Of a DNA stretch of 64,000 nt, positions 26,342 through 37,707 are shown one piece after another (within the stretch, counting starts at the first letter, position 1; each line of letters opens with the position of its first letter). The stretch comes from Branchiibius sp. NY16-3462-2. Its GTDB lineage: Bacteria; Actinomycetota; Actinomycetes; Actinomycetales; Dermatophilaceae. The stretch lies in assembly GCF_001594145.1 (NCBI RefSeq), contig NZ_LVCF01000007.1, positions 62,001 through 126,000 on the forward strand, read 5' to 3'. Made by a program: the position numbers and the translations under genes. A model generated the notes under the pieces. That model was given only the letters and a program-made list of their open reading frames with translations, was not told where the DNA came from and searched no databases.

Positions 26342-27439
26342 TCAGTTACGCCAGAGCAGCACGATCGCGCGATCGTCGGTCTCCCCCGACCGCGCCGCGG
26401 CACACAGCCGACCGGCAGCGCCACTGAATCCCGTGGCAGCGGCGCGGTCGGCCTGGCCGAGCAACCGGTCAAGACCCTGGAACAGGTCGAACCCGGGTGC
26501 TTCGATCACACCGTCGGTGAACAACAACAACGCATCGCCGCGCTCCATGACTCCGTGGGCGCGCGGGTAGTCCGCCGGACCCTGTTGGTCAAGGACACCC
26601 AGGAGAACTCCGCTGGCTCCGGACACCGGTTGCCACCGTCCCCGGCCGGCCTGGAAGTGCACGGCCGCCGGATGACCCGCGGATCCCACACTGAACTGAC
26701 CGGTGTCCAGGTCGATCGCCGCGTGGATCGCCGTCGCAAAGCCCTCCGACCACCCCTGACGCACCAGATGCTGGTTGGCCGAGGGCAGGAAGCGGTCGGG
26801 TTCGACCGCGCCAAGCAGACCCGACAGCGCTCCGCCCAGCAGCAGCGACCGGCTGCCGGCCGTGCAGCCCTTACCCGACACATCCACGACCGCGATCTCC
26901 AGCGTGCTGGTCGTGGGGCAGTCGGCGACCACGAAGTCACCGGAGAAACTGTCGCCGTGCGCCGGAGCGATGCACGAGTCAAGGTTCCAGCCGCAAGGCA
27001 GCACCGGCAGGCGCCCCTGCGCCCGCAGCCGCTCGCGCAGGTCGACCAACATGGAGGTACCGACTGCCGCCGGGATGCCGACCTCGCCGCGACGACGGTC
27101 CGCGACCAGCAGAACCCCCATTGTCACCGCGAGCACCACCAGGAAACTGCCCACCGTGTGTTTGGGAGCCTCCGGCACCAGACTGCTGGCCACACCGGCC
27201 GCGCCGAGCGCTATGTAGCTGGCCAGGAGCTGCGTGCCGTGCAGCAACGTTGCAGCGGCCACCGCGACGAAGACGAACGCGGCGTAGGACACAGAATGGG
27301 GAAAGCGCACCACGAGTGCCGTGATCGATGCCGTCAGAACGACGATGATCGCCGTCATCGCCCAGGCACGGGTCGGGCGTGCCGTTGCCGCGTCCCGACC
27401 GAGCAGGCGGCGTGGCGCGAGCGCCGCGTCGATAACCAT
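26342..27439 (-). CDS. Membrane PP2C-type (SpoIIE) serine phosphatase
   Basis: A 365-residue protein with an N-terminal membrane domain of about four segments (AMTAIIVVLTASITALVV, AAFVFVAVAAATLL, YIALGAAGVASSLV, FLVVLAVTMGVLLVA). After these comes a cytoplasmic SpoIIE/PP2C domain (residues about 150-365), with metal-binding elements FSGDFVVADC, IAVVDVSGKGCTAGSRS, SAGHPAAVHF and LLLFTDGVIEAPG. Such proteins often dephosphorylate anti-anti-sigma factors; no such partner gene is adjacent here. An AT-rich stretch (27460-27500) before the start may hold its promoter. It follows rpiB on the same strand by 96 bases. Confidence 0.9.
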   Translation of the reverse strand: MVIDAALAPRRLLGRDAATARPTRAWAMTAIIVVLTASITALVVRFPHSVSYAAFVFVAVAAATLLHGTQLLASYIALGAAGVASSLVPEAPKHTVGSFLVVLAVTMGVLLVADRRRGEVGIPAAVGTSMLVDLRERLRAQGRLPVLPCGWNLDSCIAPAHGDSFSGDFVVADCPTTSTLEIAVVDVSGKGCTAGSRSLLLGGALSGLLGAVEPDRFLPSANQHLVRQGWSEGFATAIHAAIDLDTGQFSVGSAGHPAAVHFQAGRGRWQPVSGASGVLLGVLDQQGPADYPRAHGVMERGDALLLFTDGVIEAPGFDLFQGLDRLLGQADRAAATGFSGAAGRLCAAARSGETDDRAIVLLWRN

Positions 27440-27535
27440 GTTCGGAAACTACGATGTGCGAGGCCGGTGAAAATAGTTTCTTTACTGTGTTCTTAACTCA
27501 CCGAGACGCAACCTGGAATCAGCCCCGACAAGCAT

Positions 27536-28003
27536 TCACCCCTGCGGAGGCAGCGCGCCGGACTCCTCGTATGCCGCCACTTCGGCCAGCCGCCGCGCAT
27601 GCCGCTCGACACCGGAGAACGGCGTTTCCAGAAAGATCTTGGTCATCGCCTTTGCCTGCTCCAACGTCGTGAAGCGACCCCCGAAGGAGATGATCTGCGC
27701 GTCGTTGTGCTCCCGGGCCAGTTGGGCCAGTTCGGTGGTGTAGCACAGCGCCGCCCGGATGCCTTTGACCTTGTTCGCGGCCATCTGCTCACCGTTGCCG
27801 GAACCGCCCAGCACGATCCCGAGCGACCCCGGGTCGGCGGCGACCGCCTCCGCTGCGCGCAGCACGCAGACGGGGTAGTCGTCCTCGGCGTCGTATTCCA
27901 CGGGACCGTGGTCGACCACCTCGTAACCCTCCCCCGGCAACCAGGCAACCAGTGCCCGTTGCAGGTCGTACGCCGCATGGTCGCCGCCCAGATGAACTCG
28001 CAT
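27536..28003 (-). CDS. rpiB: Ribose-5-phosphate isomerase B
   Basis: Interconverts ribose 5-phosphate and ribulose 5-phosphate in the pentose phosphate pathway. The 155-residue product has HLGGDHAAYDL (residues 4-14) and GGSGNGEQMAANKVKG (66-81), the actinobacterial RpiB pattern with Glu72 in place of the active-site Cys of the E. coli class. The ATG at 28003 has AAGGAG seven bases ahead; longer upstream reading in the same frame lies over the next gene and is not real. It follows the DsbA-like gene by 23 bases on the same strand, as Rv2465c follows Rv2466c in M. tuberculosis. Confidence 0.95.
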   Translation of the reverse strand: MRVHLGGDHAAYDLQRALVAWLPGEGYEVVDHGPVEYDAEDDYPVCVLRAAEAVAADPGSLGIVLGGSGNGEQMAANKVKGIRAALCYTTELAQLAREHNDAQIISFGGRFTTLEQAKAMTKIFLETPFSGVERHARRLAEVAAYEESGALPPQG

Positions 28004-28026
28004 GTTCGCTCCTTGCTCGGGGAAGG

Positions 28027-28653
28027 TCAGGAAAAGTCCGGACCCTTGGTCCGGGTCCGCTTCAACTCGTAGAAACCAGGGGTGCTGGCCACCAGCACGC
28101 AGCCGTCCCAGAGCTTGCCGGCGGCCTCCCCCTTGGGGGCCGGCGTGACCACGGGGCCGAAGAACGACGTACCGGCGACGCTGACAACGGGGGTGCCCAC
28201 GTCCTCGCCGACCAACGCGATCGCCCGCTTGTGGGAGGACCGCAGGGCGACGTCCACCTCGTCGCCGGGCACGTTGTCGTAGGCGTCGATCAGTTCGGGC
28301 GGCAGGCCGACGTCGGCGAGGGATTCGACGACCACGGCCCGAAGGTCGTCCGCGTCCTTGCCGCGGCCGCCGGGGTGCAGACGGGTGCCGATGGCGTCGT
28401 ACAACTGCTTCTTCACCTCTTCGCCGTGGGCCAGCGCCGCGGCAATGACCACCCGCACGGGGCCCCAACCGCGGTCGAGCATGGCCCGATAGTCCGGCGG
28501 CAGGTCCCGGCCCTCGTTCAGGACCGACAGGCTCATGACCGACCAGGTCACGTTGATATCGCGGACCTTCTCGACTTCCATCAGCCAGCGCGAGGTCATC
28601 CAGGCCCACGGGCACAACGGGTCGAACCACATCTCAACGTTCTCGGTAGTCAC
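28027..28653 (-). CDS. DsbA family protein, Rv2466c (mycothiol nitroreductase)-like
   Basis: A 208-residue thioredoxin-fold protein with the active-site region FDPLCPWAWMT (residues 10-20) followed by a helical insert. It resembles Rv2466c of M. tuberculosis, a mycothiol-dependent reductase with a C-P-W-C centre. Here the second Cys is Ala (C14-P-W-A17), so it would have to work as a monothiol or have another role. There is no signal peptide, so it is cytoplasmic. Position beside rpiB and pepN matches the mycobacterial order. The GTG at 28653 is preferred over another GTG at 28671. Confidence 0.85.
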   Translation of the reverse strand: MTTENVEMWFDPLCPWAWMTSRWLMEVEKVRDINVTWSVMSLSVLNEGRDLPPDYRAMLDRGWGPVRVVIAAALAHGEEVKKQLYDAIGTRLHPGGRGKDADDLRAVVVESLADVGLPPELIDAYDNVPGDEVDVALRSSHKRAIALVGEDVGTPVVSVAGTSFFGPVVTPAPKGEAAGKLWDGCVLVASTPGFYELKRTRTKGPDFS

Positions 28654-28739
28654 CGCCCCATCGTGCCGCACCGGGTGCGCGACCGCACCACCGGAACGGC
28701 AGGCGGATGCCGACGCAGCTGCGTGACAGGATGATCAGC

Positions 28740-31319
<2,580 letters not shown>

Positions 31320-31326
31320 CCGCTGG

Positions 31327-33489
31327 TCAGTCGCCTTCGGCGCGGCGCACTGCGTCGTTGACCTTGCGCAGCAGTTTCTTGCCGCGTCGGGAGCGCATGA
31401 CGTCGCCCAGGAGCAGGGGACGGCGGTCCGGCCCGGCAATCGGTAGCCGCCAGTTCGGGTACTCGTCGTTGGTGCCGGGCTGGTTGATCGTGCGCACATC
31501 CCCGACCAGGTCGTTGACCGAGACACCCAACAACCGACTGGGCGCCGCGGCGAGGTAGACATACAGCGCCTCGACGATGTCCTCGATCGAGGCGTCCTGC
31601 CCAAGCAGTCCTGCCCCGCGCAACGCCGACACCATGGCATCGCGCTGCGCGCTGTCCTCAGCCAGCTCCTCCGACCAGTCGCGGGTCAGCAGGCCGAGCC
31701 GGCGGCGGACCTGCAGGTGCTCACCCTGCAGATAACCGGCGGTAGGCGGCAGATCATGCACGGTGACCGTCGCGAGCGCCAGCTTGCGGTATGTGGCCGG
31801 CGGCCGCGGCGTGCGGCCGTCCTGTTGCCTCTCGAACCAGAGGACCGACGTACCCAACAGGCCTCTGTCCGTGAGGTAGTCGCGCACGTTGGGCGCCACA
31901 GTGCCCAGGTCCTCCCCCACGACGACCGCACCCGCCCGGTGGGCCTCGAGCACCAGGACGCTGATCATCGCCTCGTGGTCGTAGCGCACGTAGGTGCCAT
32001 CGGTCGGCTTCATCCCCTGCGGGATCCACCACAGCCGGAACAGGCCCAGGATGTGGTCGATGCGCAACCCGCCAGCCATCGCAAGAGTCGTGCGCAGCAT
32101 GTCCCGCAGCGGCCGATACGCTTGCTGCTCAAGGCGATCGGGGCGCCACGGCGGTTGGCTCCAGTCCTGTCCGAGCTGGTTGTAGTCATCCGGCGGCGCG
32201 CCCACGGACACGCCCGCAGCGAAGATCTCCGGACCGGCCCACACCTCGGCGCCACCGGGGTGCACACCGACGGCGATGTCGTGCACAACCCCGACGCGCA
32301 TCCCGGCGGCCCGGGCCTCCCGATGCGCACTGGCGAGTTGGTCCTGCACGACCCACTGCAACCAGCAGTGGAAATCGACCTCGTCGGCCAGTTCGGTGCG
32401 GGCGGCGGCCACGGCGTCGCTACGGGGGTCGTGCAATTCCCTGGGCCACTGACCGGCGGGGAGGCCGTGTTTCTCGGCCAAAGCGCACCAGGTCGCGAAG
32501 TCGATCAGCGCCTGCCCCTCGCGGGCGCAGAACGCGGCGAAGTCGCGGGAGTGCCGCCCGCTGCGCTGGCCGCGGTGCAGCACGCGTAGGGCCGCACGCT
32601 TGGCCGCCCAGGCCGCATCGCGGTCCAGGAAGTCGAATTCGTTCAACCGTCGCGCATCGTCGGCGTGCCATTCGATCAGTTGCCGCTCGGCGGCACCGAG
32701 GTAGCCGATGTCGGCCACTTCTTCCACCCGGATGTAGATCGGGTTGACGAACCGGCGCGAGGTCGGCAGATACGGAGAGGGTTCCATCGGCGCGATCGGC
32801 TCGGCGGCGTGCACCGGATTGACCAGCAGGAAGTCGGCTGCGTTGCTGGCCGCCCACGTCCCCAGCTCCGCCAGGTCAGCAGCATCGCCCAGTCCCCACG
32901 ACCGCTCGGAGCGCACGGAGTACACCTGGGCGGCCAGACCCCAGGCCGGTTGCTGCGCCAGGGAATCGGGCAGGTCCAGGGTGTTCGGGGCGACGATCAC
33001 CTCGGCGGTCTGCGGCGGCTGCCCCGCGATCTTCACCTCCAGGAGGTGATACCCGGTCGGCAGGTCACCCGGGAGGGCCACCGCCGCCTCGCCGATGAGG
33101 ACCTTGTCGATCGTCAGCGGCTCCACGACGTGCTCGACGGTGCGAACGGGCACTGTGCCCCCGTCCTCCAGACGGACCTGGGCGGTGAACTGTTCGCCGT
33201 GCGGCAGGTGGATCAGGACCGTCGGCGTCCACCCTTCCCGGGCGACAACGACCGGGGGCAACGTACGGCGCCAGGCGGCGGAGCGTTGATCCTCCAGTGC
33301 CGCCCGGGCTGACTCGTCATCACTCACCACGACACCGAGCGCGCCCAGCACCGCCCGGATGGTGTCGCTGCCGACCTGCACATGGTTGCCGGTCCAGTCG
33401 TGGTACTCGGTCGCGACCCCGCACACACCGGCCAGTTCCAGCAGCGCTGCAGAGGGTTTCGGGTCAGTGGTCGTGCTGTCGGCCGCCAT
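31327..33489 (-). CDS. malQ: 4-alpha-glucanotransferase (amylomaltase)
   Basis: Transfers alpha-1,4-glucan segments between maltodextrins (GH77). The 720-residue product has an N-terminal accessory region of about 160 residues, then the GH77 barrel: PVHAAEPIAPMEPSPYLPTS, FHCWLQWVVQDQLASAHREA, VGVVHDIAVGVHPGGAEVWA, LRIDHILGLFRLWWIPQGM, VVGEDLGTVAPNVRDYL (acid/base Glu) and TVTVHDLPPTAGYL. It is convergent with pepN (7 bases apart). Its ATG lies only 31 bases from the start of the divergent mscS gene, and no ribosome-binding site is visible. Confidence 0.96.
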   Translation of the reverse strand: MAADSTTTDPKPSAALLELAGVCGVATEYHDWTGNHVQVGSDTIRAVLGALGVVVSDDESARAALEDQRSAAWRRTLPPVVVAREGWTPTVLIHLPHGEQFTAQVRLEDGGTVPVRTVEHVVEPLTIDKVLIGEAAVALPGDLPTGYHLLEVKIAGQPPQTAEVIVAPNTLDLPDSLAQQPAWGLAAQVYSVRSERSWGLGDAADLAELGTWAASNAADFLLVNPVHAAEPIAPMEPSPYLPTSRRFVNPIYIRVEEVADIGYLGAAERQLIEWHADDARRLNEFDFLDRDAAWAAKRAALRVLHRGQRSGRHSRDFAAFCAREGQALIDFATWCALAEKHGLPAGQWPRELHDPRSDAVAAARTELADEVDFHCWLQWVVQDQLASAHREARAAGMRVGVVHDIAVGVHPGGAEVWAGPEIFAAGVSVGAPPDDYNQLGQDWSQPPWRPDRLEQQAYRPLRDMLRTTLAMAGGLRIDHILGLFRLWWIPQGMKPTDGTYVRYDHEAMISVLVLEAHRAGAVVVGEDLGTVAPNVRDYLTDRGLLGTSVLWFERQQDGRTPRPPATYRKLALATVTVHDLPPTAGYLQGEHLQVRRRLGLLTRDWSEELAEDSAQRDAMVSALRGAGLLGQDASIEDIVEALYVYLAAAPSRLLGVSVNDLVGDVRTINQPGTNDEYPNWRLPIAGPDRRPLLLGDVMRSRRGKKLLRKVNDAVRRAEGD

Positions 33490-33520
33490 GATGCAAGTTT
33501 GTCAGAGCCCAGGGACCAAG

Positions 33521-34465
33521 ATGGGTGCCATGCGTGTCTTGGACTGGCTCTGGCGGCTCGATGACAACCAGGTCAGTGGCCAACCCCTTCACGAGTGGCT
33601 GCTTCACACCGGTCTGCTCATCGTCATCGTCATCGCTTTCGGCGTGGCTGTCCGCTGGCTGATCTACCGGGCGATCAATCGTGGTGTACGGGTGATGCAG
33701 AACAACCAGGAGCGCCGCGGCGGCCCCAGCGGGCAGCGGATCGTCCGCCCCGCAGATGAATTGGAGACCGAACGGCGCAAACAGCGCGCGCTGACGGTGG
33801 GTGCGTTGCTGAAGTCGGTCACGACCGTCGTCACCGCCGTGGTCATCGCACTGACCGTCCTGGCCATGCTCGGAGTGCCCCTCGCGCCGCTGGTCACGAC
33901 CGCCGGCGTCGGTGGTGTGGCCCTCGGCTTCGGCGCGCAGAGTCTGGTCAAGGACTACCTGTCCGGTATCACCATGATCATCGAGGACCAGTACGGCGTG
34001 GGCGACGTCATCGACACGGGCCAGGCCATCGGCACCGTCGAGGAAGTGACGCTGCGGATCACCCGTCTGCGAGACGCGCAGGGCGTGGTCTGGTACGTCC
34101 GCAACGGGGAGATCCTGCGCCTGGGCAACAAGTCCCAGGGCTGGGCCAACACGCGGGTGGATATGCCCATCCGTTACGACCAGGACGTCGAGAAGGCGCT
34201 GGGGGTCCTGCGGGGCGTTGCGGCCGACTTCGCTGCCGACGAGACGTGGAACGCCGTCCTGGTTGACCAACCCGATGTTGTGGGCGTCGACTCGGTCGCC
34301 GGTGGTGCGGTGACCCTGACCACCATCCTGTCCTGCCTGCCGGGGCAGCAACTGCCCGCGGCCCGCGAGTTCCGGACCCGTGTGAAGGTCGCCATGGATA
34401 ACGCCGGTATCGTCATGGCGACCACTCCCCCGGCGACCGGCGCGACACCCCCGACCGGTTCGTGA
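33521..34465 (+). CDS. MscS-type mechanosensitive channel
   Basis: A small-conductance mechanosensitive channel in the cell membrane. From the ATG at 33521 (AGGGA five bases ahead) the product is 314 residues with three membrane segments: LLHTGLLIVIVIAFGVAVRWL, VTTVVTAVVIALTVLAMLGV, and the pore helix with PLAPLVTTAGVGGVALGFGAQ. The beta domain (YGVGDVIDTGQAIGTVEEVTLRITRLRDAQGVVWYVRNGEI) and a C-terminal alpha/beta part follow. A second ATG at 33530 (MRVLDW) is possible. It diverges from malQ over only 31 bases. Confidence 0.93.
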   Translation: MGAMRVLDWLWRLDDNQVSGQPLHEWLLHTGLLIVIVIAFGVAVRWLIYRAINRGVRVMQNNQERRGGPSGQRIVRPADELETERRKQRALTVGALLKSVTTVVTAVVIALTVLAMLGVPLAPLVTTAGVGGVALGFGAQSLVKDYLSGITMIIEDQYGVGDVIDTGQAIGTVEEVTLRITRLRDAQGVVWYVRNGEILRLGNKSQGWANTRVDMPIRYDQDVEKALGVLRGVAADFAADETWNAVLVDQPDVVGVDSVAGGAVTLTTILSCLPGQQLPAAREFRTRVKVAMDNAGIVMATTPPATGATPPTGS

Positions 34466-34492
34466 CATGGACGCCCAAGGGAGACTGGGACA

Positions 34493-34891
34493 GTGACGGA
34501 CACGTTCTACGACCAGGTCGGCGGCGCGGAGACCTTCCGCAAGTTGGTGACCGCCTTCTACGAGGGAGTGCGCTCCGATGAGCCCCTCCGCGCGCTCTAT
34601 CCCGAGGAGGACCTCGAACCTGCCGAGCGGCGACTGCGGATGTTCCTCGAGCAGTACTGGGGCGGTCCGACCACCTACTCCCAGGAGCGCGGACATCCTC
34701 GCCTGCGCATGCGGCACATGCCGTTTGCGGTCACTCCGGACATGCGCGACCGGTGGTTGCTGCACATGATGAGTGCGGTCGACAGCCTCGAACTCGACCC
34801 GACACACGACCTGATCCTGCGCGACTATCTGACCCGCGCGGCGTACTCCTTGGTGAACACCCTCGACGACGAGCAGGAGACCATCTCGTGA
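34493..34891 (+). CDS. glbO: Group II truncated haemoglobin (trHbO)
   Basis: A 132-residue 2-over-2 haemoglobin that binds oxygen or reacts with peroxide and nitric oxide. The key residues fall at the numbers known for M. tuberculosis GlbO: Tyr23 (B10), Tyr36 (CD1), proximal His75 (F8) and Trp88 (G8). The start is GTG. Its stop overlaps the start of the alpha-glucosidase gene as GTGA; glbO and aglA are also neighbours in M. tuberculosis. The functional link between the two is unknown. Confidence 0.96.
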   Translation: MTDTFYDQVGGAETFRKLVTAFYEGVRSDEPLRALYPEEDLEPAERRLRMFLEQYWGGPTTYSQERGHPRLRMRHMPFAVTPDMRDRWLLHMMSAVDSLELDPTHDLILRDYLTRAAYSLVNTLDDEQETIS

Positions 34892-36576
34892 CCAGCCCCG
34901 CGCCGTGGTGGCGCGAAGCCGTCATCTACCAGATCTACCCCCGCTCCTGGGCGGACGCCAACGGCGACGGGATCGGTGACCTGCCTGGTATCACTGCCCG
35001 ATTGCCCTACCTGGCCGACCTGGGCGTCGACGCCGTGTGGTTGTCGCCGTTCTACGTCTCACCACAGGCCGACGCCGGCTACGACGTGGCCGACTACCGC
35101 GATATTGATCCGGTCTTCGGCACGTTGCCAGACGCCGACGCCCTGATCGCACGTGCCCATGAACTGGGTCTGCGGGTGATCGTCGACCTGGTCCCCAACC
35201 ACACCTCCGACGAGCACGCGTGGTTCCAGGCGGCGCTCGCGGCCGGCCCGGGTTCTCCCGAACGCGACCGGTACATGTTCCGCGACGGCGTCGGCGTCGA
35301 CGGCTCGCAACCGCCGAACGACTGGAGCAGCGTCTTCGGCGGGACGGCCTGGACCCGGATCACCGAGCCCGACGGGTCGCCCGGTCAGTGGTATCTGCAT
35401 CTTTTCGATGTCAAACAACCCGACCTGAACTGGCAGAACCCCCAGGTACGAACCGAATTCGAGGACATCCTGCGCTTCTGGCTGGACCGGGGTGTGGACG
35501 GTTTCCGGGTCGACGTCGCGCACGGACTGGTCAAGGCCGAGGGGCTGCCCGCCTGGTCCGGGCCGATGAACATGCTCGACCTGCCGGACCCGACGCAGCG
35601 ACCGCCGATGTGGGACCAGGACGGTGTCCACGAGATCTATCGATCGTGGCGGGCGATCCTGGACGATTACAACCCGCCGGAGGCGCTTGACCATGACCCG
35701 TCCCGGGACCGGGCGATGTGCGCCGAGGCGTGGGTCGATCCGCCCGAGCGGCTGGCTCGCTACGTGCGCCCCGATGAGTTCCACCAGGCGTTCAACTTCG
35801 ACTACCTGAACGCGCCGTGGCAGGCCGACTCGCTGCGCGAGACCATTACCGCGTCACTGGCCGCTGACGACGCCGTCGGCGCGCCGACGACCTGGGTGCT
35901 GTCCAACCACGACGTGGTCCGGCACGTCAGCCGCCTCGGTCTGCCGGTGGGCACGCCCCGCCCGAACGGCATCGGGGCAGAAGACACCCAGCCGGATCCC
36001 GAAGTGGGCGCGCACCGCGCGCGGGCGGCCACGGCGATCATGTTGGCCCTGCCCGGTGGCGCCTACATCTACCAGGGCGAGGAGCTGGGGCTGCCCGAGC
36101 ACACCGCGCTTCCGGACGAGGTGCGCCAGGATCCCACCTTCGCCCGTACGGCGGGTGCGGAGTTGGGGCGGGACGGCTGCCGGATCCCGATGGCCTGGGA
36201 AAAAGACTCTCCTGCTTACGGATTCAACGAGACCGGGGCTTCGTGGTTACCGCAGCCGGCCGAGTTCGCTGACCTGGCCGCGGATCAACAGGTCGGGGTC
36301 GCCGGATCATCGTTCGAGCTCTACCGGCGGCTGCTGGCCACTCGCCGTGAGCGAGGTATCGGCGCGGGGACGTTGTCCTGGAACGAGGCCGGACCCGACG
36401 TGTTGAGCTTCACGGTGCACGGTGCGACGGGTGAGCAGACCACCCTGCTGGCCAACCTGTCGGCGGAGTCGGTGGCCATTCCCGCGGGTCACGAGGTGCT
36501 TGTCGGCTCCGACCTGTCCGGGGACAGCACTCTGGTAGCGCCGGATGCGGCCGTCTGGTTGCGACCGATGTCCTGA
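34888..36576 (+). CDS. GH13 alpha-glucosidase
   Basis: Hydrolyses alpha-glucosidic bonds of maltose, trehalose-like or isomalto-sugars; the exact bond is not certain. From the GTG at 34888 the product is 562 residues with the GH13 motifs: VDLVPNHTSDEH (region I), GFRVDVAHGL with nucleophile Asp209 (II), MCAEAWVDP with acid Glu280 (III), and LSNHDVVRHVS with Asp342 (IV). It is translationally coupled to glbO by GTGA. With malQ nearby on the opposite strand it suggests local glucan metabolism. The closest known relative by position is aglA (Rv2471). Confidence 0.93.
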   Translation: MTSPAPWWREAVIYQIYPRSWADANGDGIGDLPGITARLPYLADLGVDAVWLSPFYVSPQADAGYDVADYRDIDPVFGTLPDADALIARAHELGLRVIVDLVPNHTSDEHAWFQAALAAGPGSPERDRYMFRDGVGVDGSQPPNDWSSVFGGTAWTRITEPDGSPGQWYLHLFDVKQPDLNWQNPQVRTEFEDILRFWLDRGVDGFRVDVAHGLVKAEGLPAWSGPMNMLDLPDPTQRPPMWDQDGVHEIYRSWRAILDDYNPPEALDHDPSRDRAMCAEAWVDPPERLARYVRPDEFHQAFNFDYLNAPWQADSLRETITASLAADDAVGAPTTWVLSNHDVVRHVSRLGLPVGTPRPNGIGAEDTQPDPEVGAHRARAATAIMLALPGGAYIYQGEELGLPEHTALPDEVRQDPTFARTAGAELGRDGCRIPMAWEKDSPAYGFNETGASWLPQPAEFADLAADQQVGVAGSSFELYRRLLATRRERGIGAGTLSWNEAGPDVLSFTVHGATGEQTTLLANLSAESVAIPAGHEVLVGSDLSGDSTLVAPDAAVWLRPMS

Positions 36577-36580
36577 CTCC

Positions 36581-37216
36581 TTAGCGCACGAGGACGTGGC
36601 CGGCGGGAGTGGTCAGGCGATACCACCGGCCGGCGGTGTAGACCGTTGCCTCGTCGCCGACCAGGAAGCCCAGCGCGTGCGCACCAAGAGCGACGCTGGC
36701 GCTCAGGCCGTCCGCGGCGGCCGGCAGCGGGATGCTCGCGGACCACACCCGCTGGCGTTCGGACTCCTGACGTACGGCGCTCAGCGGCTCCCGCGCGGAC
36801 ACCGCCAGCGCTTCCAGGCCGTCCGTCGCCGTACGCCGCAACGTCTCGACGGGGACCTGGGTGACCGGTCGCCAGCCGCTGCGCGGTGGGGAGACCGCCG
36901 CCCAGGTCGTCTGCACCGTCATCGGCGGAATCGGTAACTCATGATCCTCCGTGGGTCTGGCCAGCCGGTCCGCGACCGCTGAAAGACCCACCACCACATC
37001 GACATTCGCAGGTTGCGCGAGTTCGAGGACCCGTAGGCCGACGGTCGTCCCCTCACCCAGCAGACCACGGCCCTTGACGACTCCCACCCAGGCAGCGAGC
37101 GACGTACCGGAGGCTTGCAGACGGATCGCACCGTCCTCCTCCAACCGGCGGGCGCGGGCGACGTACGTCGTCAGGTCCGCCCACGTCTCCTGGTCGGCCA
37201 GGTGCAGACTGCTCAT
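36581..37216 (-). CDS. Conserved actinobacterial hypothetical protein
   Basis: A 211-residue soluble protein with no membrane segment or recognised domain. It is rich in Ala, Val, Leu and Arg (SLAAWVGVVKGRGLLGEGTT, WAAVSPPRSGWRPV). It is translationally coupled to the thioesterase gene before it by an ATGA overlap, and converges with the alpha-glucosidase with a four-base gap. Position between the GH13 gene and the thioesterase matches Rv2474c of M. tuberculosis, so it is probably its counterpart; this is inferred from order only. Confidence 0.75.
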   Translation of the reverse strand: MSSLHLADQETWADLTTYVARARRLEEDGAIRLQASGTSLAAWVGVVKGRGLLGEGTTVGLRVLELAQPANVDVVVGLSAVADRLARPTEDHELPIPPMTVQTTWAAVSPPRSGWRPVTQVPVETLRRTATDGLEALAVSAREPLSAVRQESERQRVWSASIPLPAAADGLSASVALGAHALGFLVGDEATVYTAGRWYRLTTPAGHVLVR

Positions 37217-37656
37217 GCCCCCCGCCGCTTCATCGCCACCGGAGGCCCGCTGTGCGCGTCGAGGACCTCACGCAGGTCGTCGGGGATCCGGACCGGTTTC
37301 TGATCGGTCAGGTCGAAGGCGACCTGGGTTGTCAGCGCGCGGGCGCAGAGCTTCGCGTCCGACTCGGGCGAGTCGTACAACTCGTAACTGGTGTCGAACG
37401 ACGCGCCTGCGACCCGGGAGACCCACAGGTGCACCGCGACAGCCTGACCGCGGAAGTGCAGTTGGTCCAGATAGTCGATCTCGGCGTGGGCGACCAGCAG
37501 GCCGTTCGAGCGGCGCACCGGGCCGAACCACTCGTGGAAGGCCTTGATGCGCGCCTCCTCGAGCAGCCGCAGGAACTGCACGTTGTTCACGTGCCGCAGG
37601 GCGTCCAGATCCGACCAGCGCAGGTCAACGGTCACGATGGTCGGCGATTCGGGCAT
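37213..37656 (-). CDS. Hotdog-fold acyl-CoA thioesterase
   Basis: A 147-residue 4HBT-type thioesterase that hydrolyses acyl-CoA. The family pattern is RWSDLDALRHVNNVQFLRLLEEARI (residues 13-37, with the catalytic Asp in SDLD), followed by the hotdog beta strands (LLVAHAEIDYLDQLHFRGQA, FDTSYELY). It overlaps the next hypothetical gene as ATGA. It diverges from the second thioesterase gene at 37708 across 51 bases, which must hold both promoters. Confidence 0.92.
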   Translation of the reverse strand: MPESPTIVTVDLRWSDLDALRHVNNVQFLRLLEEARIKAFHEWFGPVRRSNGLLVAHAEIDYLDQLHFRGQAVAVHLWVSRVAGASFDTSYELYDSPESDAKLCARALTTQVAFDLTDQKPVRIPDDLREVLDAHSGPPVAMKRRGA

Positions 37657-37707
37657 GGGTCCATCCTTGCAAAGCGGTCGGGCGGGACCTGGATAGAGTC
37701 AGCGACT

